Shown here piece after piece: positions 21,345-33,800 of a stretch of 64,000 bases of DNA. Origin of the DNA: Takakia lepidozioides (lineage: Eukaryota; Streptophyta; Takakiopsida; Takakiales; Takakiaceae); assembly GCA_030704615.1 (NCBI GenBank), contig CM060732.1:55531053-55595052 (forward strand), read 5' to 3'. Made by a program: the position numbers and the translations under genes. The notes beneath the pieces were generated by a model, which saw only the letters and a list, made by a program, of their open reading frames with translations, did not search any database and was not told where the DNA came from. Numbering within the stretch: position 1 is the first letter of the stretch; each line of letters starts with the position of its first letter.

Positions 21345-21775
21345 AATGAAATGAAATGAAATGGTGCTTTATAACGTCCGCGGAAAGCTCATAGAGCTTA
21401 TGGGACAAAATGGAAGAAAACATGAGAGAGGAACAAATCCAGAAACCACAATTAATGTTCTAGCGATTGTCTAAGGGTGAAGGCCTCGTGTAGGTAGGCT
21501 GCCAAGCATTTTTGATCCTCATAGTGGAAGACATCAGTGAGAGTTTGGGTTCCACTGAATAAACAGTGGAATCTCCAACGGATCTCGTAGTATAGAGGGC
21601 AGTAGAAGAAGAAGTGTTCTTCAGTTTCAATTTCCTTGCTGCGCCCTATGCAAGCTGGACGTAGGCGGTCCTCCCGTTGCAGGTTTTCCCATCTGCCAGT
21701 CTCTATCCGTAGGTTGTGGGAACCCACCCTGAACCGGAGAAACTGCACTATCCGTCTACGAGAAGCTCAATCTCA
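21345..21775 (-). mobile_element. LINE-B 3' end fragment
   Basis: The minus strand encodes FRVGSHNLRIETGRWENLQR and C-x2-[IG]...ETEEHFFFYCPLYYE, a zinc-knuckle-like LINE C-terminus. It ends LRQSLEH-stop, followed by a 3' UTR with CCCATAAGCTCTATGAGC and TTATAAAGCACC, then an (ATTTC)n tail. It is nearly identical to 56960-57380 and related to 58050-58545. It is only the last few hundred bases of a retrotransposon, i.e. a 5'-truncated copy. Confidence 0.82.
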
Positions 21776-24240
21776 TTTGGACCACGGATTATATAACCAA
21801 GTTCTGTACAGATCCATCTTGAGGATAGGGTTGTTGCTTCATTTGCTCAGGATTATAAGCGACGTACACTGATCTTTTGAGGACAAGTTTTAGAATCAAT
21901 TCACGAAAATAATTTTAAGGCTTACAAGTATTTTTGTCAGGCTACATGTATATGCAGCAAATCCAAAATGGGACCGAAACCCCTCGTACTTTGTACACGA
22001 AGTTTGAAATTCAATGGCATGATCCGTTTGATTGATCATTCCTTTGTATCGACAGGATCTCCGTACTGACTCTTATTGTTATTTTTTCAGTATTGGCTTG
22101 TCATAATTACTTCTTAGAGCTTGGAGGATTCTCCCCCTCTCTAATTCTTAATTTCCTCTCCGTATAATTTATCTTAAATCTTGGTTTCTTGAGTTGTTTA
22201 CATGTTAATGCAGGGCAGGGGTTGCAACAAAGAGTTCATATCCTTGAGCCCACTAGAACAGCTAGGCTGGAGGGACTGCATGAATGATCACATATATCCT
22301 CTGCATAGCTCTGCGTATAACTTGAAGTCAGGTGCAAGATATTTCAAAGATATTTCCTCGACGTTCAGTCAACATGTAATGCAAGGTTATCAGCACAGTT
22401 TAATCTTCGAATTCTGGCCTGCTCTATGGAAAATTGTCTACATATGTGATTGTCACAATAATCACCATATCAGCCTCATCGTCTAGAGGTCGTGGGTGCG
22501 CACACTGTTTGTGTCGCGGCTACAAGCTCCTATGCAATCTTTTGCAGAAGGTCTGTTAGTCTGTACATGATTTTACTACGACACTCTTATGAGGCAAACC
22601 CATGACAGACGATCTGGATCAACCACGTTCTATCAATCTCAGCCATTCGTTTTCTTGGCTGAATGTCTGCTTTTTTGCCATCTTTTTATGAGAAAGCTAT
22701 TTAGTTCATAAATACTTTCCACAGTAAAGGAAAAGCAATAGAGTCAACTCAAGATTAACATTCAAGGTCACCAACAAGCCGAATACCACTGCAATTGCTA
22801 TCCATAATATCTTTGATGCTTCCATTTCGAGCTGATCTCTGAATTGTAGTGAATGCTGAAGATCCAAGGGATCGCTGCTGAACGAACTCAATCGATCCCA
22901 CATGTCAGCCTAGGCAGAACTAGTTGAAGAAATGAAGCTAGAACTAAGTTAGAGCTCAGCTCTCAAGCCACCAACTGCTTTCATGAGGATAAAAGTTCCA
23001 TAGAAAAAAGATCATGAAGTTCTACATCGGATAGCGAATAAAATAAAGTAGCAGGGAAGATCTGAGGAATCCCCCACTCCAGAGCTAGGAGGAGCCGGTA
23101 TAGATCCAGATAATATCTAGAACAAGTTCCCTTTCATACAACTGCGAGGTCGAGCACCCATTTCAGCAACAGAGGTAAGTCGAGAAGTGAATTTGATAGG
23201 AGATTGACACAAAGTGGAGGTTAAATATATTTTAAAACAATTTTAGAGAAACGATCAATTGATCTGAACTTCTTTCTGGAGACTGAGATTTTTACAATAA
23301 TTTTCTATGTATTAGTATACAGGCTTACAGTCCCAGTACTTGACCTGTTGTACTACACTAACAAGCATACTTATTCCATCACTTCGATTCGCAGCGCTGC
23401 TCACAATCTGTAACCGTCGATCTACGACCACTTCACCACTTCTTGCTTTGGTTTTTCATTGATGAGAAAAGTTATTGCAGGAATCCAATGCTGGGCCTCA
23501 ACACCATCGGAGATTCCAACAATCTCAGGGCATCAGGAAATTCTATTGTGGAGCTCTACGCCAGGCGAATGCCTCGAGGCAATGGCAGGGTCATCACTCG
23601 CTCCTAAGATTCCCCGAATTCGACCATCAAGCTAGTAGTCCGCTAGGATTAGTTTAGATCATGGATAAACACTGGTAGCTGCTGTTTTTGCTTGTTATGC
23701 CTGATTCACTGTGGGGTGCAGGATCGAGTTGTGGCTTGTTGGGCTTGGCTCCTTCATCAATCTGTGGACCTGCTTCCGATGCTTGCCTGGCTGACCTTCA
23801 TGTTGGGACCACCCATCCACCCATCAAACCCCTCTTTCCCTTCTCTAAGTATATACGCTCTTCCCCGCCTTCCCCACTAGGGGGACTTTTTTTTAAATGA
23901 AACTACATATTACCAGGCGGCAATTCCAATATTCAAGATGAGAGGATTTCAACACATATCAATATGTACTGTATAGCATATGTAGAGAGTATCCAACATA
24001 GAGTAAGTTGGCCTATGACCATAGGACGTTTTCATCCATTCAAAATTCATTCAATGGGCAAAGCTGGAAAGATAGGCTTTAAGATGAATTTGGGAAAAAC
24101 TTACATTTGAACAATTTTCTTAATGTTACATTAATTTAAAGAAGACTGAGATTTGTGAGGGTGGAAAACAGGTGTTGATCATGAGGTCCACAGTCCACAG
24201 TGCTTCCAATCATCCATAACCCTTGCCTTACTAATTTTAT
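21776..24240. other. Gene-free region
   Basis: Several short open frames occur (for example 22202-22486 plus, and 22706-22903 minus with a hydrophobic stretch WIAIAVVFGLLVTL). None has a recognisable domain or clear splice context. I see no repeat family in this stretch. Confidence 0.5.
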
Positions 24241-24350
24241 GTGATGTTCAGACTTAGATACTGATTAGATACTGATACTGTACATTACTGTACTGTATAC
24301 TGATACTGACTAGATACTAGATAGATTAGATACTGAACAGTTCAGTATCT
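24241..24350. repeat. TACTG-rich simple repeat ending in a perfect palindrome
   Basis: The words GATACTG, TACTGTAC and TAGATACT recur many times. The block ends at 24328-24350 with AGATACTGAAC-A-GTTCAGTATCT, which has perfect 11-bp arms around a single base. Confidence 0.8.
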
Positions 24351-24639
24351 AACTATGGCTTTGATGTGTGATAGGCCATATGTCCATATGTGTCAAAGGT
24401 CTAACCACGGCACATGTAGAAATAGGATTTTACTAGAGCAATATTTAATGAATTTACAAAGTTCAACACAGTATTTTTAATATAAACACTAGGGTAGCCT
24501 ATGCCGTTGGCCCAAGTGTCCACTGTTATCTAAGTACAAGTGTAATTCCCTTATCATAGGCTACTTTTTGATACTATGTGGAGGCCCATCTAAGCCCAAG
24601 TGCGAGGCTGTGTCTACAGGAATTGAAAAAAACACTTGA

Positions 24640-24790
24640 TTTTGTACCTCGCTTCACATAATGAGACCCAGCCCATGCACCCTTCTTTGTCAAGGGCTTT
24701 CCAGCCGTACCAAGCACCAAGGCTGGGCCCGCTGTTTGGGAGATCTCAACACTACAAAACAAAACAAAACAAAACAAACAAACAACCTAC
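24640..24790 (-). repeat. Dispersed repeat R1, copy 1
   Basis: The reverse complement of this block starts with (TTTTG)n, then has AGTGTTGAGATCTCCCAAAC and GGACCCAGCC- and TGGTGCTTGGT-like words, ending with GGGTGCATGGGCTGGGTCTCA. The same order occurs at 44282-44445 on the plus strand. The family is not recognised; it could be a SINE or a small DNA element. Confidence 0.6.
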
Positions 24791-25184
24791 CTTGCTTCAT
24801 ATATTGATGCTTGATTCTAAAAGAGTACCTACAAATCAGGCAAGATGGAAGACACCTATAACCGTTCAAAGGATTGGCAAATATTGCCTATGTGGCCATA
24901 GATACATATATATATATCCATCTACATCGCATGGGGCATACTAGCTACAGTGTGTGCGGTCATGGGTCTATGTCCATTGATACGCCACCCTACGATAGTG
25001 GTTAGGTCACATGGCTATGTTACAACTGATAGCGAGCACAAGCACCCATTATGACCAATGATAATAGGTGAGTATGTCACCTAATGAGTGGACATTGTGT
25101 TCCTCTGCTTGCGGTAGGGGCGCCCCTTACCTTAGAAGGAGTCCACTTTCCGAACAGAGGCTAGTAATCTTTGGAGGTGACAAC

Positions 25185-25415
25185 TAGCATGTAGCCCAGT
25201 GGTAACGGGCACATACCACGTTGGATGTGGTTGTGGGTTCAAACCACCGTCTGGTGTGGCATGAAGGTGTCCAACTTTCAGCTGGAAGGCAGTAGCCCTT
25301 GTGGTGAAGAGACACCATAATTTACGCTCTTTTCCGGAGGCGTCTATATATATATATATATTGGAGGTGAAGTGAGACCCTAAATTGCGTTTGCTCTGGC
25401 AAGAGTCTTCTTTCT
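25185..25415 (+). mobile_element. tRNA-derived SINE
   Basis: A Pol III A box, TAGCCCAGTGG (25192-25202), and B box, GGTTCAAACC (25236-25245), lie 44 bp apart as in a tRNA. A body follows in which GTGAAGAGACACCATAATTTACGCT is echoed after a (TA)n run by GGTGAAGTGAGACCCTAAATTGCGT. The body matches 11840-11925. A box and spacing resemble the element at 47205-47365. Confidence 0.75.
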
Positions 25416-26449
25416 CTCCTCTATTAGTATTGCATGAGGGCAATATGAGCAGGAAAAAGCACCAGCACAAACGCAATCTAGTACTTGTTTATATGGGTCA
25501 TATGTTTGCAAGCACACATACACATCATAGGCAGAGATAAGTGTGCTAATGGGGTTAGTTATATGGCCATATGTGCGGTCATAAATACCGCATTCTATTG
25601 TAGTCATGGATCGAGAGAAGACAAGAGGTAAATTTCCGGAGCAAAGAGGGAGAGAAGACGAGGAGAAAACTAAGAAGGAAAGAGGAAGAAAAACATAAGA
25701 GACTAAAAGTCTAAATGTGCCTTGACACGATCAACTCCTTGCGGTGACACCTGTTTATATCCCGATCTTCACCGTCTACTACAAGACTCCCTATCCTGGG
25801 GGAGGTGACTCTTCTAGGAGACCCGAATTTAATCTAACCTATATGATGTGGACTTCTGGTAACTTCTCAAAGATGAGATTAGAAGACATTCTAGGGAGGT
25901 TGAATAACACTAAAAATCTCCACATAGCTCTATGAATTAGATCTTATCATATAATATAATCTAGATTATTGATCTAATATAACCAAAGCTCGACTCTCTA
26001 GAAAAAACATACCTACAAAGAACATACCTATAGTCTTTCATGTTATGTGAGTTTATTTTTGTAGGAGTGTGACGCGTTGAGCTCGGATCTTGCTTGTAGC
26101 AGTTGCGATGCAGGGCTGCTACGATGCTGGGCGCTGACTAGTCTAGTAGGTAGTCAATTATGCAGCTTTTTAGATCCCTTGAGCCTCCTTCCATGTGGTC
26201 AAACTCAACCAAAAGATGATGTCAAAAGATCCTAGTGGGGCCCTTCCCCAGACCCTATCTGGGTCCCAAGTCCCAACCTCTAACCTCCTCATAAAAAGAG
26301 TGTGAAGTTCGGTTGGGTCTGATTTTTTACTTTCACCCCCTAGTGCAAGTTGGTTTTTGGGATGACCCTGTTGAGTAACTAAGTCTCCTTCCTAACGCCA
26401 ATTTTTCTCCGTCCTCCCTTCTTCATTAAGGCAACTGGTGGGAGATGGG
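25416..26449. other. Gene-free region with a purine-rich stretch
   Basis: About 25608-25712 is strongly purine-rich (AGAGAAGACAAGAGG, GGAAAGAGGAAGAAAAAC). I see no gene or recognised repeat elsewhere in this stretch. Confidence 0.5.
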
Positions 26450-26735
26450 AAGATGGGATGGTTACATGGAACCCACTCAACTGCGGGGCCTCACTCAAAC
26501 CCATTCCAAAGATGACATCATTGGAGAGGGTGAAGTGACAAGGAAGGAGGCTCTTTCCTTGGCTTAAGGCAAACGGTTGCTCTTGGGAAATGGGGTGGTT
26601 ACAAAGATGGCCCCCCAACTCGACTACAGGGCCTCACTCATACCTATTCCAAAGATGACATCATTGGAGGGGGTGAGGTCGACAAGGGCGGAGGCTCTTT
26701 ACTTGGCAGTATGGTGACCTTTTTCTCGGGCATAT
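26450..26735. repeat. 143-bp tandem duplication
   Basis: GCCTCACTCAA..., CCAAAGATGACATCATTGGAG and GGAGGCTCTTT occur in the same order twice, 143 bp apart (for example TCACTCA at 26491 and 26634). A second, looser duplication of about 113-118 bp follows at 26778-26945 (AATGGGCCAG, GACATTCTCCC). These are minor satellite-like repeats with no coding signal. Confidence 0.75.
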
Positions 26736-27856
26736 ATGGGCCATTTTTGAGGGGCATCAGTAGTCAGAATCCACTACCTCCCCACACATGCCGCAATGGG
26801 CCAGGCAGTTGACATTCTCCCTTGTTTGCCTGCCCACCTTGAAAAAGCATCTTGCCTTTGCCAGGCTCGCCACAATACTGAACACCTATGGGCATGTTCC
26901 ATATTATGGAATGGGCCAGCAGATGACATTCTCCCATAAAGCTGCCTGCTGAGAAAGGTAGAGGAAAAAGCTTGGATCAGCAAAGTTGAGGATCTAGATG
27001 ATCTGGCGAATTTGGGAGGACAAAGACCCAGCAGAAATTGAACATGAAGGGTTACATCTGAAGGATTTACTGAAGGCCATCCCCTTTGTCAGGATGCTCT
27101 GAATGGTCTGAAGATGTTCAATATGGCAGCTCTGAAATTACAGTGGCATCAGGTGCTATGACTATTGGTTTGTCTAAATTATGCAAGAGGCTGGCTCGTC
27201 ATGAATTAACTGAGGAGTTCCAAGCGAAACAATCCCAAATCAAACAAGGATCCTCCGGAGCCAATTTCAAGCCTTGTTCTGTGTGGACACATGGGACGTC
27301 AACTCCAGGCCTCATTTTGCAGGACTATTTTGCGGGATGGGCTTCCGTCTCTCGACTTGATATATCCAGAATCTCATGAGTTCGACAGTCACTCGTGTGC
27401 AGAGGACCAGGTGGCACTCATGCTAATGATATCTTTTCTCCTCTCTCCACTTTCCCTCTGCTGTCATATTTGGGTGTGGTGAGGAATAAACTCTATAAAC
27501 AAAAACCTTGATAGAATCTTGGCGCTGAGGAGTGTCTTTGGCTTCCCATCTGTAGAGAGCCCTTCTATTTCCATTTTTCCTTCTCCCCTCATATGAGTTG
27601 AGAAGAAGTCAATTTTGTTGATCTCTTTCTCAGCTGGGTACAGCTGCAGTAGTTAGTGCTTTTCCAAACTAGGTTGCCAACTCCATCATGGTTTGCAAGC
27701 ACGGGATATCGACCTTGTTCCAGTTCCCAAAAGCGTGATAATTACACTAGTAATAAAGAAACAAAGGATCCCCTATCCATGGAATGTCACATACCAGTCA
27801 TTATCATGAGATAATGCGTTTAATTAAACATGGAGATGAAGGGCCCGCACAGGATC
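26736..27856. other. Gene-free region downstream of APE2
   Basis: The region contains the looser duplication at 26778-26945 and short open frames (27086-27379) without recognisable domains. Part of it is probably the APE2 3' UTR, since the gene's stop is at 27857. Confidence 0.5.
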
Positions 27857-30800
27857 CTACTTTCGAATGCGCAACTTGGAAGATGAAGACCACTCAAAGT
27901 GGTCACATCGTGCCTCTGGATTCGCCGATGGGCCCTGAACAAAGGAAACAAGAATCAGTTTCTTCAAATTCAGAGGTTGCACTGTGCCACTATTGACAGA
28001 GATGGCTACAAGCCATAATCATTGGAGAATACTAACCCTCCCAGAGCTGATCATGAAGTTTTCTGCCACTATGTTAGGCCTATACGAAAATTGACGTAGC
28101 TGTCTCTGGAGAGATTGTCATGCTGACATCAACATTACTCTAGAAAGTATAAAGTTTTTTCTTGCACTGCTACCCCACCTACAGACTCACCTGGGCTCGA
28201 GCACAAACATAGAAGCCCCGTCCTATGTTGGGACCCACCTTCTTCACCAGGCGTCCAACACACGGCTCCCCATGGCCATGACAAACAGGAACATTGCGGG
28301 CCATCATATTTTGGATTCTCTGCCACTCAGCCGTGGCTGTTGGTTTTCGGCTAGTTTCAAACACACGGTTCCCTGTAATCATGTCATTGACCTCACTTGC
28401 CCCTAGATCATCTCTTAACATTTCATTGCTCGTGACCTCCTGGACCCTTTCCCTTCCATCACCATTTTGTTGAGACACTATGCCACTTACAAAGTTTGGG
28501 GAACCATCTGACTTCATGCTCTTGCTGCGATTAGCACCTTGTGAAGCTTCCACATGGTTCTCTGCTTCAATCACAGGCCTTGAAGCAAACTTGCTGCGAC
28601 ACTCATTTAGCAAAACTTCATTCAGAGAACCGATTGGGTCATGTGACCGGACATCTTCGGCTTTGAATTTACGCTCTTGTTGCTTTGCAGGAATTGGCAC
28701 AAAAAATGACCGAAGATTTCGTTGTGTAGGCTTTTGAGCTTCTGGTTTCTTGTTCATCTTACGGCCTCCCTTTTTCCCTGTGGATAAAGTGCTTGCCTGC
28801 ACCTGCACACTAACATTCCTTGCTTGCTGCCTTTTCTGTGTCTCAAACCCCAAAGCAGCCGATTGCATGACGATCTCTTCTTTGGAAAGATACTCTTCCC
28901 TTCGTCTGCATAATTGAATGGAAATGTCTTCTGTGCAAGCACTCTGTTGCAGCAATGTCAAATGGTTGTTCTCCATGCGTTCTTCTGGTTCATCTATCTG
29001 ATTCTGGGCTGTCCCAATCTCACTATCAATTTCAACTTTTGCACATGTGTCAACTTCCCCAGACCAAACTCGACTGCTGACTCCCACGAACATTGAGGCA
29101 GAGGTGTCAGTGGTACTTGCAGACAAATTCAGTCTGGCTTCCTTCGGCGTTGAGCTAAAATCCCATCCATCCATTTGACTTGTACAGGATCTTTTTTGAA
29201 GTAATGAGACTGCAGAAGACAAATTTCAGTAGCTCATTAGAAATACTGAATAGGTGTATAACCCGTGGAATCACATAGGACAACAGACTTAAGGTCTGGC
29301 TTCCTTTGGCGCTGAGCTAAATTCCCATCCATCCAGTTGACCTCTATAGGGTCTTTTTTGAAAGTAATGAGGCTGCAGAAGACAAATTTCAGCATTCCAG
29401 GGCTCCACAATAGGCAATGTATCACATGATGTGTATGTGTGTATGTGGGGGAGAGAGACAACACACCAATACTCTGTTGGCGTCCTCGAAGCTCTGGCAT
29501 GAATCTGGCTGCAAGAGGAGGCACTTCATGGGGTTCAAGAGGGGCTTGCTTCTGTAACTGCACGTAGACAGGTGCATGATCTGAGCCCTCCAGTTTCCTG
29601 TTTCTTCCACCTCTCCATCTATCACCAGCCATGCAGCGTGCATTGCGAGTGAGAGGGACAGATGGAAAGAGAGAGTAATTACAACCCTACATTTGAGCAA
29701 AGGTTTGCAACATTCATAAACAAAATTACAAGGGTCCCTTAGCAGCATTAACTGAGCACACGTGGCAGCGTATTCAGGAAGCAATTGGATAAAACATCAG
29801 GAAAACTTGGCCAACCTGCCCACAACTAATAACACCATCACCTGAGACTTGTTGGGGCTCTCATAAATTAGATATCTTGTTTATAACACCATGTGCCTAC
29901 GGGTCCATCATCCAAGAAGTGGCTGTTATTTGTAGAATCAAGGTGCCAAGCCGTTTTAGTCCTATGTCTATGTAGTATCAAGTTTTACCTGTAGCTTTTG
30001 AGTCTGTCAGTTTGAACTCTGACCATGATTTGTCCTATGTTCTTATCGTTCCAAAAGAATTGCTCTTCCTTATCTACACTGGGATAAGTCAGATTATCTG
30101 AACAGAGAACACATCACATTGAAGCAACCAAGAATCCGAACCAAACTGATGGCAGTCCAATTTTTGTCCTCTGAGGCCACCAGTGAACAGTAGACTACTT
30201 GATTTTTGTTAGAGTGCAATCCTGATTCAGTGGAGTTGGAGTCATAATCTTCGATAGTTTAACTGTCTTACATAACCCATGTGAGAGCCAAAACTAGACA
30301 AAAAAGTTGAGTTCTGTAAACTTCTTGTCGTTAAGCTAATGTTCGTCTCGTGTAACAAGAGAGCTTAGCAAGCTATACACAAAGAATGGGAATTGAGAGA
30401 GACTCACCGAGGAAGAGAATCAGGCTTGAAACGCTTGAATTCATCAAGGATATTGCAGTCTTCAACCTCACATTCTCCAAAGCTGTGGCCTGCCACCCCC
30501 AGGGTCTCGTGAAGGCAAGGGCCAGCTGCTAGAATAAGATCAATGCGCGTGCCATAATTAAATTCCTCTGCCCCGGATGCCTGTGACCAACATGTGTAGA
30601 CCTCCTTTCTGCATCCAACGGATTCAAGTGGCATTTGCTTTATTGCAACACAGATGCATCTGATTGCAAAGACTTCTCTGGTCAAACTGAACTTAAGTGA
30701 CGTTCATGAATTGCTTGCAACACCAACAAGGGACCATTATTGACTGTTCTACCTGCTTGGATGGATCATACGGAATACATCTAAGAAGGGGCCACCACCA

Positions 30801-33800
30801 CTCCTCAGCATGGACCGCAACCACTTGCGAGGCCTGCAGCGACATTGCAACTCTTAAAATTTGAATGCACAATGCAGGAGGTGTGATAGAAGAAGACTGA
30901 AACTGGCGAATAAGTTGCATAATTATTCACCTCAGTGTAGGTGTCGCCAACACACAGACAATGCGACAACCTCTCTCTGTCTTACAGCAGTTGTACAAGC
31001 TGGAAAATGGTCCGCAAGTACACGCTTTAATGAATAACAAGGGTGCAGTGGTGACTTCTATGGTTGAGATTGTGAAAACCTTTGAAACACGCTACAGCCT
31101 TCTTGGCCATGAATCTAACTCTAACAGTGAGGGCTTTTCTAAAGAATGGAAGGATACAGTACAAAGAACTGTCCCTGACAGCCTTGATGAACTGGAGTAT
31201 ATCACAAAGGGGTACAACTCGCCCATTGGTTCTTCTGATATTGCTGAAGCAATAAAACTAAAGGGCTTCAAAGTGGGTGGTTGTGATGGGTTCGTCACCG
31301 AGCTAATCAAGCATGGTGGCAGTCCAATGGTAGAGGCCTTGCCCTCCTCTTTAACCTTATTTGGAAGACTGGAATGATACCCTTTTGCTGGGGAGAGGGT
31401 GTCTTTATCAATCTGTATAAGAAAGGTGACAGAGAAGAGTCCGGGAACAACCATGGAATTACACTTCTTAGCGCAGTCGGCAAGCTGTTTTGTAGGATAC
31501 CCATCTAGAGGTTGATTTGGAGTCTCGAAGTGTTTCCCATGAAGGTCAGGTTGGCTTACAGAGAAGTAGGGCTGCATCAACCATATCTTTACCCCAGACT
31601 ACTCAGGGAAGGAAAAAAGAAGGAAAACCCACCTCTTTTCTTCCTGGATGCCAAACTGCTATGACACAGTAATGGGCTATGGCTTTGTCTCTGGTCTTCT
31701 GGGGGTAGGGGAAAGATGTGGAGGATGGTTCACAACTTGTATGCGAGCACTAAAAGTTGTTTTGTGGTCAGTGGCCACAAGTCTAATTTCTTTGACATTG
31801 ACCAAGGTATCGCTCAAGGTTGTACCCTGTACCCACAATCATTGAAGGCCATCACCACACATTTACTGACATTGGCTTGTAGCCTCAGGTCAAAGTGCCT
31901 CTTCGCCCAATCAATCAACTCTTGAAGATTGGATGGGGTTTCCCCTAGGCCAGCGACAGCATCCACAAACATAAGAGCTGGTATGGTGGCATCACCCACC
32001 TTTAACCTAAATCCATCATTGTCCAAATCTTCAAGGAGTTCATTATGAATGCTTTGCAACGTTATTAAGCCTACCTTGGAGTACGTATCTGCCGTGTGCA
32101 GGGAAAATCTAAACATGCTTAAACTTCAGAATCCATTCAACTTTTGGTGCTCAAAGAGAGCATATCAGCGTGCTCTACGACACTAACGTGGCTGTTCGGG
32201 GCAAGACCACCCTTGAGCTCTTGACATGATAAGTTCAAAGTCAGATGGTGGGGTCTGTTGTATCACATGCCTTATTTTGGTATCCCTTGTCACAATGCCA
32301 GCACTCTGAAACACCATCACTGGACCTTATTCTCCTCCATATTATTGCTTTCTCTCGAATCGGAGGTCAGGGTCCAGTAGGCTGCAAGTTGGGTGAGAGA
32401 ATACCCGATTGGGTCAGGTCGATCTGTGACAAGCTAGAGCAGGAGCATGACAGAGGAGTGCATTCGGGGCGATGAATCTTCGCTGATGCCGCAGCTTCTC
32501 TCACAGCCATTGGTGTTTAAGCAAGGGTCACAGGGAAACGAGCAAACACACCAAGACCTATATCGGATACCCTAAGATGATCAACTCTATTTCCTGGAAG
32601 CGAGAGCAAGCCAAGATAAACAGGCCAAGTCCTGCCGGAAAAGGGTAGAGGAGATTTTCAAGGACCTTATTATTAGGGAGGAGGAACTGACCCTGCTAGA
32701 TGATGCTGACTCTGAGGCTGACGTGTCTAAGGCCACGAAGAACGTCTGAACAGAACAAAGTTAGGCATAAAACTTCGCCGATCTTGTTTCTAGTTTGAGA
32801 CATGGGTGAGGACCTTAAGGATGATGTTAAGGGCCTACCTACCCTCGGTATTAGACTGAAATTTAAACTCAAGACAGGGAGTCTACCTTGAAAAATAAAC
32901 AGATGCAGAGAGGAAATGGAGATTGTCAATGCCTGATATGGGTGCGGTGTGAAGACAACATCCATTTTCTGATCCAATGTCCGGGGTATCCTCATCAGAG
33001 AGCGACCCTCCTCAGGACCATCAAGAAGATAGTCCCTGCACCTCTGTTCACCAACTTTCAAAATCGCGAGCCTTAGCCTCAAGGCGTGGCCCAGTTGGCT
33101 CTAATTGCTGGGCAGCTCACACACATGCTTGAGCATGTGTGTAAAGGGATTTTTAGAGGAAATCTGGAAAGCCCAAAATCAATTGTTTACACCAAGGTAA
33201 GTCTCAGTACTGGAGTCACCTCCTCACAAAGGACAGAGCTGCTGCAGTGGCATGTACCTACACCTGGCCAGTGAATTGGATATCCTATACCTGTAGCTAG
33301 CAACTCTATTCTATATTTAAAAAGTCAGGTAGGTCCACCAGTTGGAGCCGACTTACAGTAATGGCGGCTCCCATTCTACTTCCCTCTAACCCATCCCCCC
33401 ACAAGTAGATTTTCTGCTCAGTCAAACTGGGTGTGAGTTCATAGTCACAAGGCTACTGTCAGTAAAGCCTGCAGATCGTATCATCTCCTGTTGGTATAAA
33501 AATAGTTCAAAGTTGACAATTCTGACTACAAAAACATTGTTACATGCAATGGAGATTCGATACTTGTCCATTGGGGAAGAAGGGGAGAGCCTACAAACTC
33601 GACTCAAAATCGGGGCCAGGGTCACATGAGTCCACAGCAAAGGGTGAAATGTTGAAATCACCCACAGCAATTACTCTCCTCCCTTGCGTTATCAGCCCTT
33701 CCCACCTGCGCTGCATCATCAATTCACGAAACATGCCAGCTTATAAGTTTATAATGCTACATTCTACTGGTATTGAAGATCCATTTTCATTGTGCGCACC

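Noticed and set aside
22706-22903. Small membrane protein on the minus strand
   Set aside because: There is a single hydrophobic stretch, but no family match, no neighbours and no splice or promoter support.
30961-31377. Independent host gene on the plus strand inside APE2
   Set aside because: The frame aligns with the upstream RT region of LINE-A and is followed by decayed LINE sequence.
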